The translations under genes and the position numbers were made by a program. 64,000 nt of DNA from Winogradskyella litoriviva (lineage in GTDB: Bacteria > Bacteroidota > Bacteroidia > Flavobacteriales > Flavobacteriaceae). A model generated the notes under the pieces. It was not told the origin of the DNA. It worked only from the letters and a program-made list of their open reading frames with translations, and ran no database searches. The stretch is from NCBI RefSeq assembly GCF_013249065.1, contig NZ_JABRWQ010000003.1, positions 186,001 to 250,000 of the forward strand, written 5' to 3'. Positions 39,935-48,749 of this stretch are shown here, piece by piece (within the stretch, counting starts at the first letter, position 1; each line of letters begins with the position of its first letter).

Positions 39935-42900
39935 TTATAGATTAACTCTTATATTATTTTGATTGTTTCTCTTTTTAGCAACTACAGTGTACATTCTGCT
40001 CTCTGCGGGCGCATCGTTATCGCTATTGCCAGCCATAACAATACTTTCTCCTTTAACTGCTTTTCTATAATAAATAGACATCTTAACTTTACCTACGTTG
40101 ATGTCATCTCCTGTATCCTTAAAATTCTCCAAAAGAAATTCTGGACTTGGTACAGTATCATCATGCAACACATAAATATCCATATTTTCACCTGCAATAA
40201 ATTGCAATAGGTCACGAGCCCAATATCTATTGTCTGCATTTGGAGTTCTTATATATTCTGACCCTCTTAAATATTGTGGCACAACGGTATAATTTTCCTC
40301 CATGTCAGTATAGGCCTTTTTTCCCCAATGCATATTGGTACGAAGCATGGCTTTACCATCACCTGTGTAACTGAATTTTGTAAACAACTTACTTTTGTTG
40401 GTTTTACCTGGAATGTATTCTGGAATTTCTGGAGTATGAACTGGCATAGGTTCTTCAGTTAACACGTTTTGGAAAACCTGAGGCAACTCTGTTGTTAATC
40501 CATTTTGAATCTCTACAACATTAGAAGTTAATTCTATGCTAACAGGAGGTAATCCTTCTTGAGTTGCTGTAATTGTAACTGTCCCTGCTTTTAAAAGTGA
40601 ACGTACCGCAACACGATTAATACCTGCTTCAATATCTAAATATAAATTGTTTGTTGAGTTTTGTTTTCCACTATTATAGCCACCACGCCAAATTGCTGGA
40701 CCAGAGACCGTAAAATCTACACGTCCTTTTGCTAACGGACATCTTCTACCTTGAGCATCAACCACTTCTACATCAATAAGTGCAATATCTGAACCATCAG
40801 CTCTCCATCCTTTTGGGCCAGTAATTGGTGTCAACTTCAAAGCAAAGGGCTTTCCTGCAGTTTCTTTAGTTTGAGTTACACGAACTTCATCATCAATAAT
40901 CCCTTCGGCTTTAATTTCGCCTGCTTCCCACTCCACATTTTTGAAGGTATACAGATACCCACTTTCAGGTGATTTATTTTCACCTATCAATTTATTGTTA
41001 ATGTACAGTTTTACACCAGCAGTATTTGAAACCACGAATAGGTCCTTTTTAGTGCCTTCTTTGTAATTCCAATGACCAATAATGTGTACTTGAGGTTCTG
41101 GCCTCCACATGGCTTTCGTAGCATAAAAAGCCTCTTTTGGTAAACGTACAGCATCTACCTCACCACTTGCTCTGGTTACTTCTGTTTGTCCACGACCACC
41201 ATGCGTTCCATCAGAAAAAATCCAATTAGCACCTCCTACATGATAGGCTTTTTTACCCATCTTATCCCACCAATGTTCCACTTGCCTTACCGCAAATTGC
41301 TCTGAAGTAATCTTATAAGTGTTTTTTTGAATATTAGGATGGTTAAAAAAATTATCATCAGGTGAATGCTTATCCCAAATACGTCTTGGTGCTTCTTCAC
41401 GCATGTATTCACTTTCTACAATTGGTAAATCTGGATATTCACGTTCCCAACCTTCTGTTCCTATTTCAATAGATATATAGCCTTCTGAATCATTTTTAAC
41501 ATCAGCTCTTCTATTTCCCATTAAACGTTTTCCGTTAGGATCGAATGTATTGATAACCTCTAAAATTTCTTCGTAGTGTTTAGCGCTTTCTGCCCAATTA
41601 CCACCTTCCCAAATGAAAATAGATGGATGGTTTCGGTAGTACACAATCATATCTCGGAATCCGGCTATACGAATGTCCCAGGTTTCTCCCTCATCTTCAG
41701 ACTCACCGCTAATTCCCGGCATTAAGTTTACAAACCCATATTTATCACCCATGGCAACCTCGGCTGGTGAACCAGCACAATGTCCCCAACGTATAAAATT
41801 ACCTCCTGCTTCATCCATTAATTGAAATGTATGATCACGCAACCAATCTGGCAATGCGGCACCAAGTCCTGCCCAACCATTAGTTGGTTTTTGTCCCCAA
41901 CCATGTAGTTTTGCATATTCTCCATTGTTCCAAAATCCAGTATCTTTATTAAATTCGAAACTACGAATCCCTAACGGAGTTTCGTAAGCATCCAAAATTT
42001 TATCGCCTTCCTTTAAAAGTGTCAATACCTTGTACATGTATGGATGACGTGTATACCAACGATTAGGATTTGAAAGATTGGTATTAGTTGAAAATGTATA
42101 TTTTTCTCCAGGTGAAAATGTTTTTTCAGATGTTGACGTTTTAACCACCTTTCCTTCTTCATCAATAATTTGAGCTTCTAAGGTCATGGTTTTTTCTAAA
42201 TCTGAATCATTTTTAACTTCGGCATTTATAAAAATATCTGCATTCTTATCACTTATATTTTCAGCATACACATAAGTTCCTACTGTTTTTAAATTATCGT
42301 ACAATGGCAATGTTATATGCAGAGGATCCATTGTGTGTAAAAATACATTTCTGTAAATACCACCATGTGTAGGATGCCAATGTTCGTGATTCCACACCAA
42401 CGGAAAGTTGTTTCTAAAATGATCACCTCTGTCGTTATTAACCTTTACAGCAATAATGTTTTCTTCGGAACCGAACTTGATATATGGTGTTAAATCAAAC
42501 CCGAAAGGAATAAACCCAGTTTGGTTCTGCCCTATATGTTTTCCATTGATGTAAACATCTGCAATTTGTCTTACCGATTCAAACTCAATAAATATTTTCT
42601 TTCCTTCATCGGAAGCAGGTAATTTAAAATGCTTTCTATACCAAACTGTCCCTCTCCATTGATTTTCTTCTCCATTATGATGCCCAAGACTATAATCGTC
42701 AAAGGTATCGACATCATTAAATGTATGAGGACAACTTATAGTTGCCCAAGATCCATCGTTATAACCAACTATTTCAGCATTTTCAGGGTTATCTTTAATA
42801 AATTTCCAATCCGGATTAAAATTATATTTTGTTCTATTTCCTGTAGGCAAATTACCTTCATTGTAAGACAGCGAGTCTTTTGTTTCACATCCTAAAAAGG

Positions 42901-42943
42901 TGAATAAAAAAATTATTGCAAAATAAAAATGTAAAGCTTTCAT
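39935..42943 (-). CDS. GH2-family glycosidase, lipoprotein, lacking the usual acid/base Glu
   Basis: 1002-aa lipoprotein (lipobox FLGC, Cys19) with GH2 architecture: sugar-binding jelly roll (about 40-205), Ig-like domain (about 215-325), TIM barrel, then further beta-sandwich domains (ALKLTPITGPKGWRADGSDIALIDVEVVDAQGRRCPLA is DUF4982/bacterial-Ig-like). The nucleophile candidate is Glu512 (PIVESEYM). The usual acid/base motif HPSxxxWxxGNE reads HPSIFIWEGGNW, so Glu is replaced by Trp450 while Glu446 sits four residues earlier. It may be a beta-glucuronidase, beta-galactosidase or beta-xylosidase type acting on ulvan oligomers. It is first in the xylose operon and has a candidate operator at 43037. 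Confidence 0.85.
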   Translation of the reverse strand: MKALHFYFAIIFLFTFLGCETKDSLSYNEGNLPTGNRTKYNFNPDWKFIKDNPENAEIVGYNDGSWATISCPHTFNDVDTFDDYSLGHHNGEENQWRGTVWYRKHFKLPASDEGKKIFIEFESVRQIADVYINGKHIGQNQTGFIPFGFDLTPYIKFGSEENIIAVKVNNDRGDHFRNNFPLVWNHEHWHPTHGGIYRNVFLHTMDPLHITLPLYDNLKTVGTYVYAENISDKNADIFINAEVKNDSDLEKTMTLEAQIIDEEGKVVKTSTSEKTFSPGEKYTFSTNTNLSNPNRWYTRHPYMYKVLTLLKEGDKILDAYETPLGIRSFEFNKDTGFWNNGEYAKLHGWGQKPTNGWAGLGAALPDWLRDHTFQLMDEAGGNFIRWGHCAGSPAEVAMGDKYGFVNLMPGISGESEDEGETWDIRIAGFRDMIVYYRNHPSIFIWEGGNWAESAKHYEEILEVINTFDPNGKRLMGNRRADVKNDSEGYISIEIGTEGWEREYPDLPIVESEYMREEAPRRIWDKHSPDDNFFNHPNIQKNTYKITSEQFAVRQVEHWWDKMGKKAYHVGGANWIFSDGTHGGRGQTEVTRASGEVDAVRLPKEAFYATKAMWRPEPQVHIIGHWNYKEGTKKDLFVVSNTAGVKLYINNKLIGENKSPESGYLYTFKNVEWEAGEIKAEGIIDDEVRVTQTKETAGKPFALKLTPITGPKGWRADGSDIALIDVEVVDAQGRRCPLAKGRVDFTVSGPAIWRGGYNSGKQNSTNNLYLDIEAGINRVAVRSLLKAGTVTITATQEGLPPVSIELTSNVVEIQNGLTTELPQVFQNVLTEEPMPVHTPEIPEYIPGKTNKSKLFTKFSYTGDGKAMLRTNMHWGKKAYTDMEENYTVVPQYLRGSEYIRTPNADNRYWARDLLQFIAGENMDIYVLHDDTVPSPEFLLENFKDTGDDINVGKVKMSIYYRKAVKGESIVMAGNSDNDAPAESRMYTVVAKKRNNQNNIRVNL

Positions 42944-43007
42944 TTAATAAAAAATCTTAATTTAAAACCTCTTTTGGGCTTGAATTTATTAGAAAAAACA
43001 ATTTATT

Positions 43008-43053
43008 CAAGATTAAGAAAAACTGTATGATATAATATCCTGTACTGTGCTGT
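43008..43053 (-). promoter_or_regulatory. Candidate PUL operator/promoter of GH2-xylB-xylA-MFS unit
   Basis: Gene-sense ACAGC-ACAGT-ACAGG-AT (43037-43053) precedes TAATCTTG (43008-43015) by exactly 21 nt; that box differs from TAnnTTTG at one base. The start codon of the GH2 gene is 65 bp further. It lies back to back with the uxaC operator, 85 bp away on the other strand. Confidence 0.65.
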
Positions 43054-43138
43054 CTTTTAAAATGAGATTTATCTATTTTTAGTAATCTTAATTAACAATA
43101 CTTAATTAGTTTTATGGATACCTTGCATGAAACACCTA

Positions 43139-43184
43139 TCAGCACAGCACAGGACAGAACTAACAATTATCTAGGTTACTTTAG
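43139..43184 (+). promoter_or_regulatory. Candidate PUL operator/promoter of uxaC
   Basis: TCAGC-ACAGC-ACAGG-AC (43139-43155) is followed after 21 nt by TACTTTAG (43177-43184), one mismatch from TAnnTTTG. A fourth partial pentamer (ACAGA) continues the repeat. The uxaC ATG is 82 bp from the motif. Confidence 0.6.
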
Positions 43185-43236
43185 TTTATTAAACAAAAAA
43201 AATCAAAACATCTTAAATTAGTAAAAAATTTATTAA

Positions 43237-44643
43237 ATGAAATCCTTTATAAACGACAATTTTCTTTTACAAAGCGACTTTGCAAAAATTCTATATAATG
43301 ACTATGCAAAACCGCTTCCTATTATAGATTATCACAATCATTTATCACCTAAGCAGATTGCAGAGAACACAACCTTTAACAACATAACCAAGGTTTGGCT
43401 TTATGGTGATCATTATAAATGGCGTGCAATGAGAGCTTATGGTATTAACGAAAAATATATTACCGGAAATGCATCAGATAAAGACAAATTCTTAAAATGG
43501 GCTGAAGTGGTACCTTACACTTTAAGAAATCCATTATACCATTGGACACATTTAGAGTTGCAACGCTATTTTGGAATTCAAGATTTGTTAACCCCAGAAA
43601 ATGCTGAACAAGTTTACAAAGTAACTTCAGATTTACTTGAAAAACCGACCCACACTACATGTGGATTGTTAGAACAACAAAATGTTGAATCGCTATGTAC
43701 GACAGATGATCCGATTGACGATTTAAAATACCATAAACAAATTGCACAGAGCGACAAAAAAGTAAATGTATTTCCAACATTTAGACCAGATAAAGCTTAT
43801 GCTGTTGAAGACAGTAAAGCTTATACTGATTACATTGAGGCTTTAGGGCATGCTGTTGGTTTTAGAATTGAAACTTACGATGACTTATTGTCTGCACTTG
43901 AAAACAGAATCGATTATTTTGATGCTCATGGTTGTAAACTTTCTGATCATGGGTTGGAACAATTAAACCATTTTTCGAATAAAAAATATGATGTTTCAAA
44001 ATTGTTTACATCTGTTAAGTCTGGAAAAAATTTAACCATAGAAGAAGTTCAGTTTTTCAGAGCAGAAACAATGCTTGCATTAGGTAAATTTTATCATAAA
44101 AAAGGTTGGACACAACAATTGCATTTGGGCCCAATAAGAAATAATAATAAACGGTTGTTAAAACAATTAGGACCAGATACTGGATTCGATTCTATTGGCG
44201 ATTTTTCGCAAGCTGTTGGTTTAAGTGGTTTTTTAAATGCTTTAGATAGTACAGATCAACTGACCAAAACAATCGTTTACAATTTAAACCCTGCAGATAA
44301 TGAAGTGTTTGCTACTATGGTTGGCAACTTTAACGATGGCAATATTAAAGGGAAAGTGCAATTTGGTGCAGCTTGGTGGTTTTTAGACCAGAAAGATGGG
44401 ATGGAAAAACAATTGAATACGTTATCAAATCAAGGTTTGTTAAGTTGTTTTGTTGGTATGCTCACCGATTCACGTAGCTTCCTCTCTTTCCCAAGGCATG
44501 AGTATTTTAGAAGGATTCTATGTAACCTTATTGGTAACGATGTTGCAAATGGGGAACTACCAAATGACGAAAAATGGTTAGGAAAAATTGTGAGTGATAT
44601 TTGTTATTATAATGCTAAAAACTATTTCAATTTCAAGCCATAA
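43237..44643 (+). CDS. uxaC: Glucuronate (uronate) isomerase
   Basis: 468-aa uronate isomerase of the amidohydrolase superfamily, converting D-glucuronate to D-fructuronate (and galacturonate to tagaturonate) in the cytoplasm. The metal-binding start PIIDYHNHLSPKQIAEN, the region WLYGDHYKWRAMRAYGI, TTDDPIDDLKYH and the ending LTDSRSFLSFPRHEYFRRILCNLIG are family features. Length is typical. It stands alone on the + strand with its own operator. It feeds the fructuronate reductase and UxuA encoded on the other strand further right. Glucuronate is a direct component of ulvan. Confidence 0.96.
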   Translation: MKSFINDNFLLQSDFAKILYNDYAKPLPIIDYHNHLSPKQIAENTTFNNITKVWLYGDHYKWRAMRAYGINEKYITGNASDKDKFLKWAEVVPYTLRNPLYHWTHLELQRYFGIQDLLTPENAEQVYKVTSDLLEKPTHTTCGLLEQQNVESLCTTDDPIDDLKYHKQIAQSDKKVNVFPTFRPDKAYAVEDSKAYTDYIEALGHAVGFRIETYDDLLSALENRIDYFDAHGCKLSDHGLEQLNHFSNKKYDVSKLFTSVKSGKNLTIEEVQFFRAETMLALGKFYHKKGWTQQLHLGPIRNNNKRLLKQLGPDTGFDSIGDFSQAVGLSGFLNALDSTDQLTKTIVYNLNPADNEVFATMVGNFNDGNIKGKVQFGAAWWFLDQKDGMEKQLNTLSNQGLLSCFVGMLTDSRSFLSFPRHEYFRRILCNLIGNDVANGELPNDEKWLGKIVSDICYYNAKNYFNFKP

Positions 44644-44680
44644 AAACAACATTTTCAACTTAGATTTTTACACATGAATT

Positions 44681-44720
44681 AAAAAATCCCGATTCCGTTA
44701 AATCAGAATCGGGATTTTTT
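44681..44720. terminator. Bidirectional intrinsic terminator between uxaC and TRAP operon
   Basis: AAAAAATCCCGATTC pairs perfectly with GAATCGGGATTTTTT around a 10-nt loop. Both ends carry A/T runs, so it can terminate uxaC on the + strand (37 bp after its stop) and the TRAP transporter operon on the - strand (15 bp after its stop). Confidence 0.92.
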
Positions 44721-44735
44721 AATTATATAATTAGC

Positions 44736-46040
44736 CTACAAACCAAACAACCTAGGCAAGAACATAGATATTTCAGGAATAAAACTTATAAGCATTAATA
44801 CGGCCACCATAATTGCTAAAAATGGCAGTAATGGTTTTATGACCTGTGTTACCGAAACTTTGGCTACACCACTTCCCACAAACAGAAGTGTTCCTACTGG
44901 AGGTGTACAAATACCTATACATAAATTCAGTACAATCACAATTCCAAAGTGAACAGGTTCCATCCCTAAAGCAGTTACTACAGGCAGAAAAATTGGTGTA
45001 AAAATTAAAACCGCAGGAGTCATATCCATAAATGTTCCTATTACCAATAATATAAGGTTAATCGCTAAAAATATGGCAAACTTATTATTTAAGGATTCTA
45101 ATAAAAACGTACTAATCATTTCAGGAATTCCTTCAAAAGAAAACAACCATGACATGGCCATAGATGTACATATTAAAAACATAACGACAGCCGTTGTTTT
45201 AGCACTAGATAATAATACGCCTGAAAAGTCTTTTATTTTCATGTCGCCATAAACTAAAGACAATATAGCTGCATATAATACTGCAATTACAGAAGCTTCA
45301 GTAGCAGTGAATATTCCGGCAACAATACCTCCAACTACAATTACTAGCAGTAATAAACTAAAAAAAGCTTTTCTAAAAAATGTCCAAATTTCAAAAAATG
45401 TTGCGCGTTTACCTTTTGCGTACCCTTTGCTAATAGCAATAAATGCAACATAGCCCATAATAGCAAAACCTAATAATATACCTGGTAAGTAACCTGCAAT
45501 AAACAGAGCGGCTACTGAAGCCGTTCCTCCACTCGCTAATGCATAAACTATTAAAATATTACTTGGCGGAATCAATAACCCTGTTGTAGAAGCCGTTATA
45601 TTTACGGATGCACTTAATGTTCTAGGATAACCTTCTTCTTCCATTCTATCCGTCATTATACTACCTATTGCAGAGGCTGCAGCTAGAGCTGAACCAGAAA
45701 TAGCTCCAAATAACATAGAAGCTAAAATATTTACATAGGCTAATCCACCTGGAAGACTTGATACTAATGATTTGGCAAAATTTATGAGTCGTGTTGCAAT
45801 ACCTCCACGCTTCATAATATCACCAGCCAAAATAAAAAACGGAATTGCCAACAAGGCAAAACTATCAATACCTGTTGTCATACGCTGTGCAATGGTAGTT
45901 AATCCAGGTAATTTATCAATATTTAGTAATAGACTTAATGTGGTTGCAATTCCTATACTATATGCCACAGGTACTTTAAGTAACAAGAGTGTAAAGAAAC
46001 TCACAAACAAAACGATAATACTTATAACTTCTATACTCAT
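44736..46040 (-). CDS. TRAP transporter large permease (DctM family)
   Basis: 434-aa inner-membrane protein with about 12 hydrophobic segments, the ion-coupled channel subunit of a tripartite ATP-independent periplasmic (TRAP) transporter. DctM features include PFFILAGDIMKRGGIATRLINFAKSLVSSLPGGLAYVNILASMLFGAISGSA near the first third and GTFMDMTPAVLIFTPIFLPV and VIVLNLCIGICTPPVGTLLFVGSGVAKV near the end. It works with the small permease immediately upstream and the binding protein before that. Given the gene set, uronates or unsaturated uronate derivatives are the likely cargo; this is inferred. Confidence 0.94.
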   Translation of the reverse strand: MSIEVISIIVLFVSFFTLLLLKVPVAYSIGIATTLSLLLNIDKLPGLTTIAQRMTTGIDSFALLAIPFFILAGDIMKRGGIATRLINFAKSLVSSLPGGLAYVNILASMLFGAISGSALAAASAIGSIMTDRMEEEGYPRTLSASVNITASTTGLLIPPSNILIVYALASGGTASVAALFIAGYLPGILLGFAIMGYVAFIAISKGYAKGKRATFFEIWTFFRKAFFSLLLLVIVVGGIVAGIFTATEASVIAVLYAAILSLVYGDMKIKDFSGVLLSSAKTTAVVMFLICTSMAMSWLFSFEGIPEMISTFLLESLNNKFAIFLAINLILLVIGTFMDMTPAVLIFTPIFLPVVTALGMEPVHFGIVIVLNLCIGICTPPVGTLLFVGSGVAKVSVTQVIKPLLPFLAIMVAVLMLISFIPEISMFLPRLFGL

Positions 46041-46042
46041 AA

Positions 46043-46534
46043 TTAAACTTCTTTTTTGTTGTTATAAATATTTGAAATATGATATATGGAAAAACACATA
46101 ATTAAAAACCCACTAAAAGGCATTATAGCGTAAACGTAACCCAATGGAATTCTTAATGTGCCTGAAAGTTGTTCTAGATGTAAGGTTGTGTACACAAGGT
46201 TTAAGCCTCCAATAACCATTACAATAAGGGCAAATAAAAATATTAACACCTCTATTAAAATAGAAACTTTTATTTTGTTTGACTTAGAAAACTTTTGATA
46301 CAAAAAATCCATAGATAGGTGCTCTTGTGACCCATTAAGATAGGCAGCACCTAGAATAGTCATCCAGATTAATGCAAAACGTGCAAACTCTTCTGTCCAT
46401 GTAAAGGATGTTCCTAAAAGATATCTAGAAAATACCTGGAACAAAACATCTAGTACCAAAAGCGCAAAAATCACAATCATAAACCATTCGAGAATTTTAC
46501 TTACTTTATTAAAAAAAAGGTCTGTTTTATTCAT
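46043..46534 (-). CDS. TRAP transporter small permease (DctQ family)
   Basis: 163-aa protein with four hydrophobic segments and the DctQ-type motif VFSRYLLGTSFTWTEEFARFALIWMTILGAAY. It forms the membrane complex with the DctM subunit, which begins 2 bp downstream. Its start codon overlaps the stop of the binding-protein gene by one base (TAATG), a sign of coupled translation. Length is normal for the family. Confidence 0.93.
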   Translation of the reverse strand: MNKTDLFFNKVSKILEWFMIVIFALLVLDVLFQVFSRYLLGTSFTWTEEFARFALIWMTILGAAYLNGSQEHLSMDFLYQKFSKSNKIKVSILIEVLIFLFALIVMVIGGLNLVYTTLHLEQLSGTLRIPLGYVYAIMPFSGFLIMCFSIYHISNIYNNKKEV

Positions 46535-47523
46535 TAGTCATTCGATTTAATTTTATTAACTAAGGGTTTCATTTCTGGAAACTCCTTAACAAAATCTTCA
46601 ACAACAGATTTTGATTTTTCTGCAAATAAGGACTTTTTAGGAACGATAATTTCCACTCCAGCTTCTTTAGCAATTTTCATGGATTCCTCTACAGAATCAC
46701 TCCAAAACTTCTTCTGAGCCTGAGCAGATTCGTCTGCAGCTTCCTGCACCCATATTTTTTCTTGTTCTGATAATTTATCCCAGAATTTAGTTCCAATTAA
46801 AAGAACATCTGGAACAGAGGAATGCTGATCTAAAGTGTAATATTTACTAATTTCATAATGATTTGAAGACACAAATGATGGTGGATTATTTTCAGCACCA
46901 TCAACAACACCTTGTTGAATCGCTGTATATAATTCTCCATAGGCAAGAGGCGTTGCCGATCCTCCCATGGAATTGACCATGTTAATAGCCATTTGATTAT
47001 TCATCACTCTAATTTTAAGACCTTTTAAATCATCTGGTGTTCTAATAGCCTTATTACTAGTATAAAAACTTCGACTTCCAGCATCGTAATAGCAAAGCCC
47101 TCGTAACCAAAATTTACTCCCTTTCTCTAGTATTGATTTACCTACTTCTCCTTCTAAAACTTCAAATTGATGTTCTTTATCTTTAAACAAATACGGTATT
47201 CCTAAAATATGATATTCGGGCACGAAATTAGACAGAGTGGCTGCACTAACTTTAGTAGCAGCTACACTCCCAATCTGTAATAATTCTAAAACCTCTCTTT
47301 CTGAACCTAATTGAGCATCAGGAAAAATCTTAACTTTTAAAGTTCCATTCGATTTGGTTTCTAGTGATTTTTGAAATTCTAATATGCCTTTATGCACAGG
47401 ATGGGTTTGTGGTAAGGTATGTCCTAAATAAAGTACTTTGGGGCCAGTTTCATCTTTACACGAAGATATACTTATAACAAGTAATACAAGTACTGCAATT
47501 GTTTTTATTGTGCTATATTTCAT
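46534..47523 (-). CDS. TRAP transporter substrate-binding protein (DctP family), lipoprotein
   Basis: 329-aa solute-binding protein. The lipobox ISSC (Cys22) anchors it, unlike the free periplasmic DctP of many Proteobacteria. Family features are LGHTLPQTHPVHKGILEFQKSL, the sugar-acid-binding region LKGLKIRVMNNQMAINMVNSMGGSATPLAYGELYTAIQQGVVDGAENNP, where the Arg that contacts carboxylates lies (KIRVM), and a C-terminal helix. Uronate-type sugar acids are the common ligands of such proteins in uronate loci. It overlaps the DctQ gene by one base and directly follows the DUF4861 gene. Confidence 0.92.
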   Translation of the reverse strand: MKYSTIKTIAVLVLLVISISSCKDETGPKVLYLGHTLPQTHPVHKGILEFQKSLETKSNGTLKVKIFPDAQLGSEREVLELLQIGSVAATKVSAATLSNFVPEYHILGIPYLFKDKEHQFEVLEGEVGKSILEKGSKFWLRGLCYYDAGSRSFYTSNKAIRTPDDLKGLKIRVMNNQMAINMVNSMGGSATPLAYGELYTAIQQGVVDGAENNPPSFVSSNHYEISKYYTLDQHSSVPDVLLIGTKFWDKLSEQEKIWVQEAADESAQAQKKFWSDSVEESMKIAKEAGVEIIVPKKSLFAEKSKSVVEDFVKEFPEMKPLVNKIKSND

Positions 47524-47524
47524 A

Positions 47525-48706
47525 CTATTTTAATGGTATTTTCACCTTAACTTCTAACGGATTATCGAGACATGTTGAAAAACGTGATAGGTAATTGTTC
47601 CATTCTTCTTTTGATTGAAATTGTCCTGATTTTTTCCATCCAAAACCAGCATAGTATTCAATTTTCTCTGAAACATCAGATTGAACGTATAAGTTACTTT
47701 GGTCTTTTTTATCTGTAACATAATTATCAAAAGCAACTAAACCGGTTTTATCATTAAGAACAACACCTTGACCTAATTCTGAATCATCAAAAGGCTCCCA
47801 GTAACTCATCCAGGCTTCTGCCTTGTTAGTTGTTACCTCTCCATCATTTTTATGAAGCGTTAAACCAATAGACACTTTATCTGTTCCGGTTATTTCAACA
47901 ATATGTCGACTTAGGTTTTGACCGTAATCTAACGAAATATGTTTTCGTTCTTTTATTTCTTTACCGTTAGCATCCCAATTTTCATAATCTAAAATAAAAC
48001 TTGTTCTTATAGGACCATTAGTAATAGTTTTCCATGCCGTAAAATTTTTAGAAACTGCATAATTAGAATCTGTTTTTACCGCAATACCACCAACACCACG
48101 GCTAACGCCAACGTGGAAGTTATCTAAACCTTCACCAGTATCTTTGTGATATGCCCCTTTTTCTTTGTCAGCTTTAGCATACCATTTATTTATAATTGGA
48201 TATTCTACACGTTTTAACCAAGCATCCATACCGCTTGTTAGCGTACCTCCTTTAACACCATCCTCTATCATTTTTTGAGCTGTTGGTCCAAATGTTCTAA
48301 AAGCAACTCTATTATTTTCCCATGCATAATCATCTGTTCGTTCTGGTACAAAACGAGAATAGCAAAACTCTTGTGATTTAGTTTTTTCTGCTTCAGAAAT
48401 TAATACAACTTCATATTTCGCAACAGCATTCGCCTTTATTTTTGGTTGAAATAAAATAACATCAAAATCTCCATCATTATTAGAATCTATAATTTGGGTA
48501 ATTTCTAATTTTTTGCTTTCCATATTTCGAATACCTACGTTTGTAAGGTTTTCTAAATTTAAATCAGACTTAGTTAATTCAACGGTTTCGAAAGTACGTG
48601 CAAATTCTAGTGAATTTTTTATTGTAATAATCGTATTTTCTTTATCAGTAGAACAAGAAAGTAAAAGTGATACAATTACTAAAAATGAAATCTTCGTAAT
48701 ATTCAT
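47525..48706 (-). CDS. DUF4861 family lipoprotein
   Basis: 393-aa lipoprotein (lipobox LLSC, Cys17) recognised as a DUF4861 protein by its all-beta layout and segments such as FVPERTDDYAWENNRVAFRTFGP, WLKRVEYPIINKWYAK and DNFHVGVSRGVGGIAV. The family is frequent in pectin, alginate and ulvan loci of Bacteroidota, but its biochemical role is not established to my knowledge. It lies between the GntR regulator and the TRAP binding protein, 1 bp from the latter, so it probably supports uronate handling in the periplasm. Binding or isomerisation of an unsaturated uronate is a possibility, not shown. Confidence 0.78.
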   Translation of the reverse strand: MNITKISFLVIVSLLLSCSTDKENTIITIKNSLEFARTFETVELTKSDLNLENLTNVGIRNMESKKLEITQIIDSNNDGDFDVILFQPKIKANAVAKYEVVLISEAEKTKSQEFCYSRFVPERTDDYAWENNRVAFRTFGPTAQKMIEDGVKGGTLTSGMDAWLKRVEYPIINKWYAKADKEKGAYHKDTGEGLDNFHVGVSRGVGGIAVKTDSNYAVSKNFTAWKTITNGPIRTSFILDYENWDANGKEIKERKHISLDYGQNLSRHIVEITGTDKVSIGLTLHKNDGEVTTNKAEAWMSYWEPFDDSELGQGVVLNDKTGLVAFDNYVTDKKDQSNLYVQSDVSEKIEYYAGFGWKKSGQFQSKEEWNNYLSRFSTCLDNPLEVKVKIPLK

Positions 48707-48749
48707 TTTTTATTTAATTTTTTGAGTTATCAGAATATGTTATATTACT

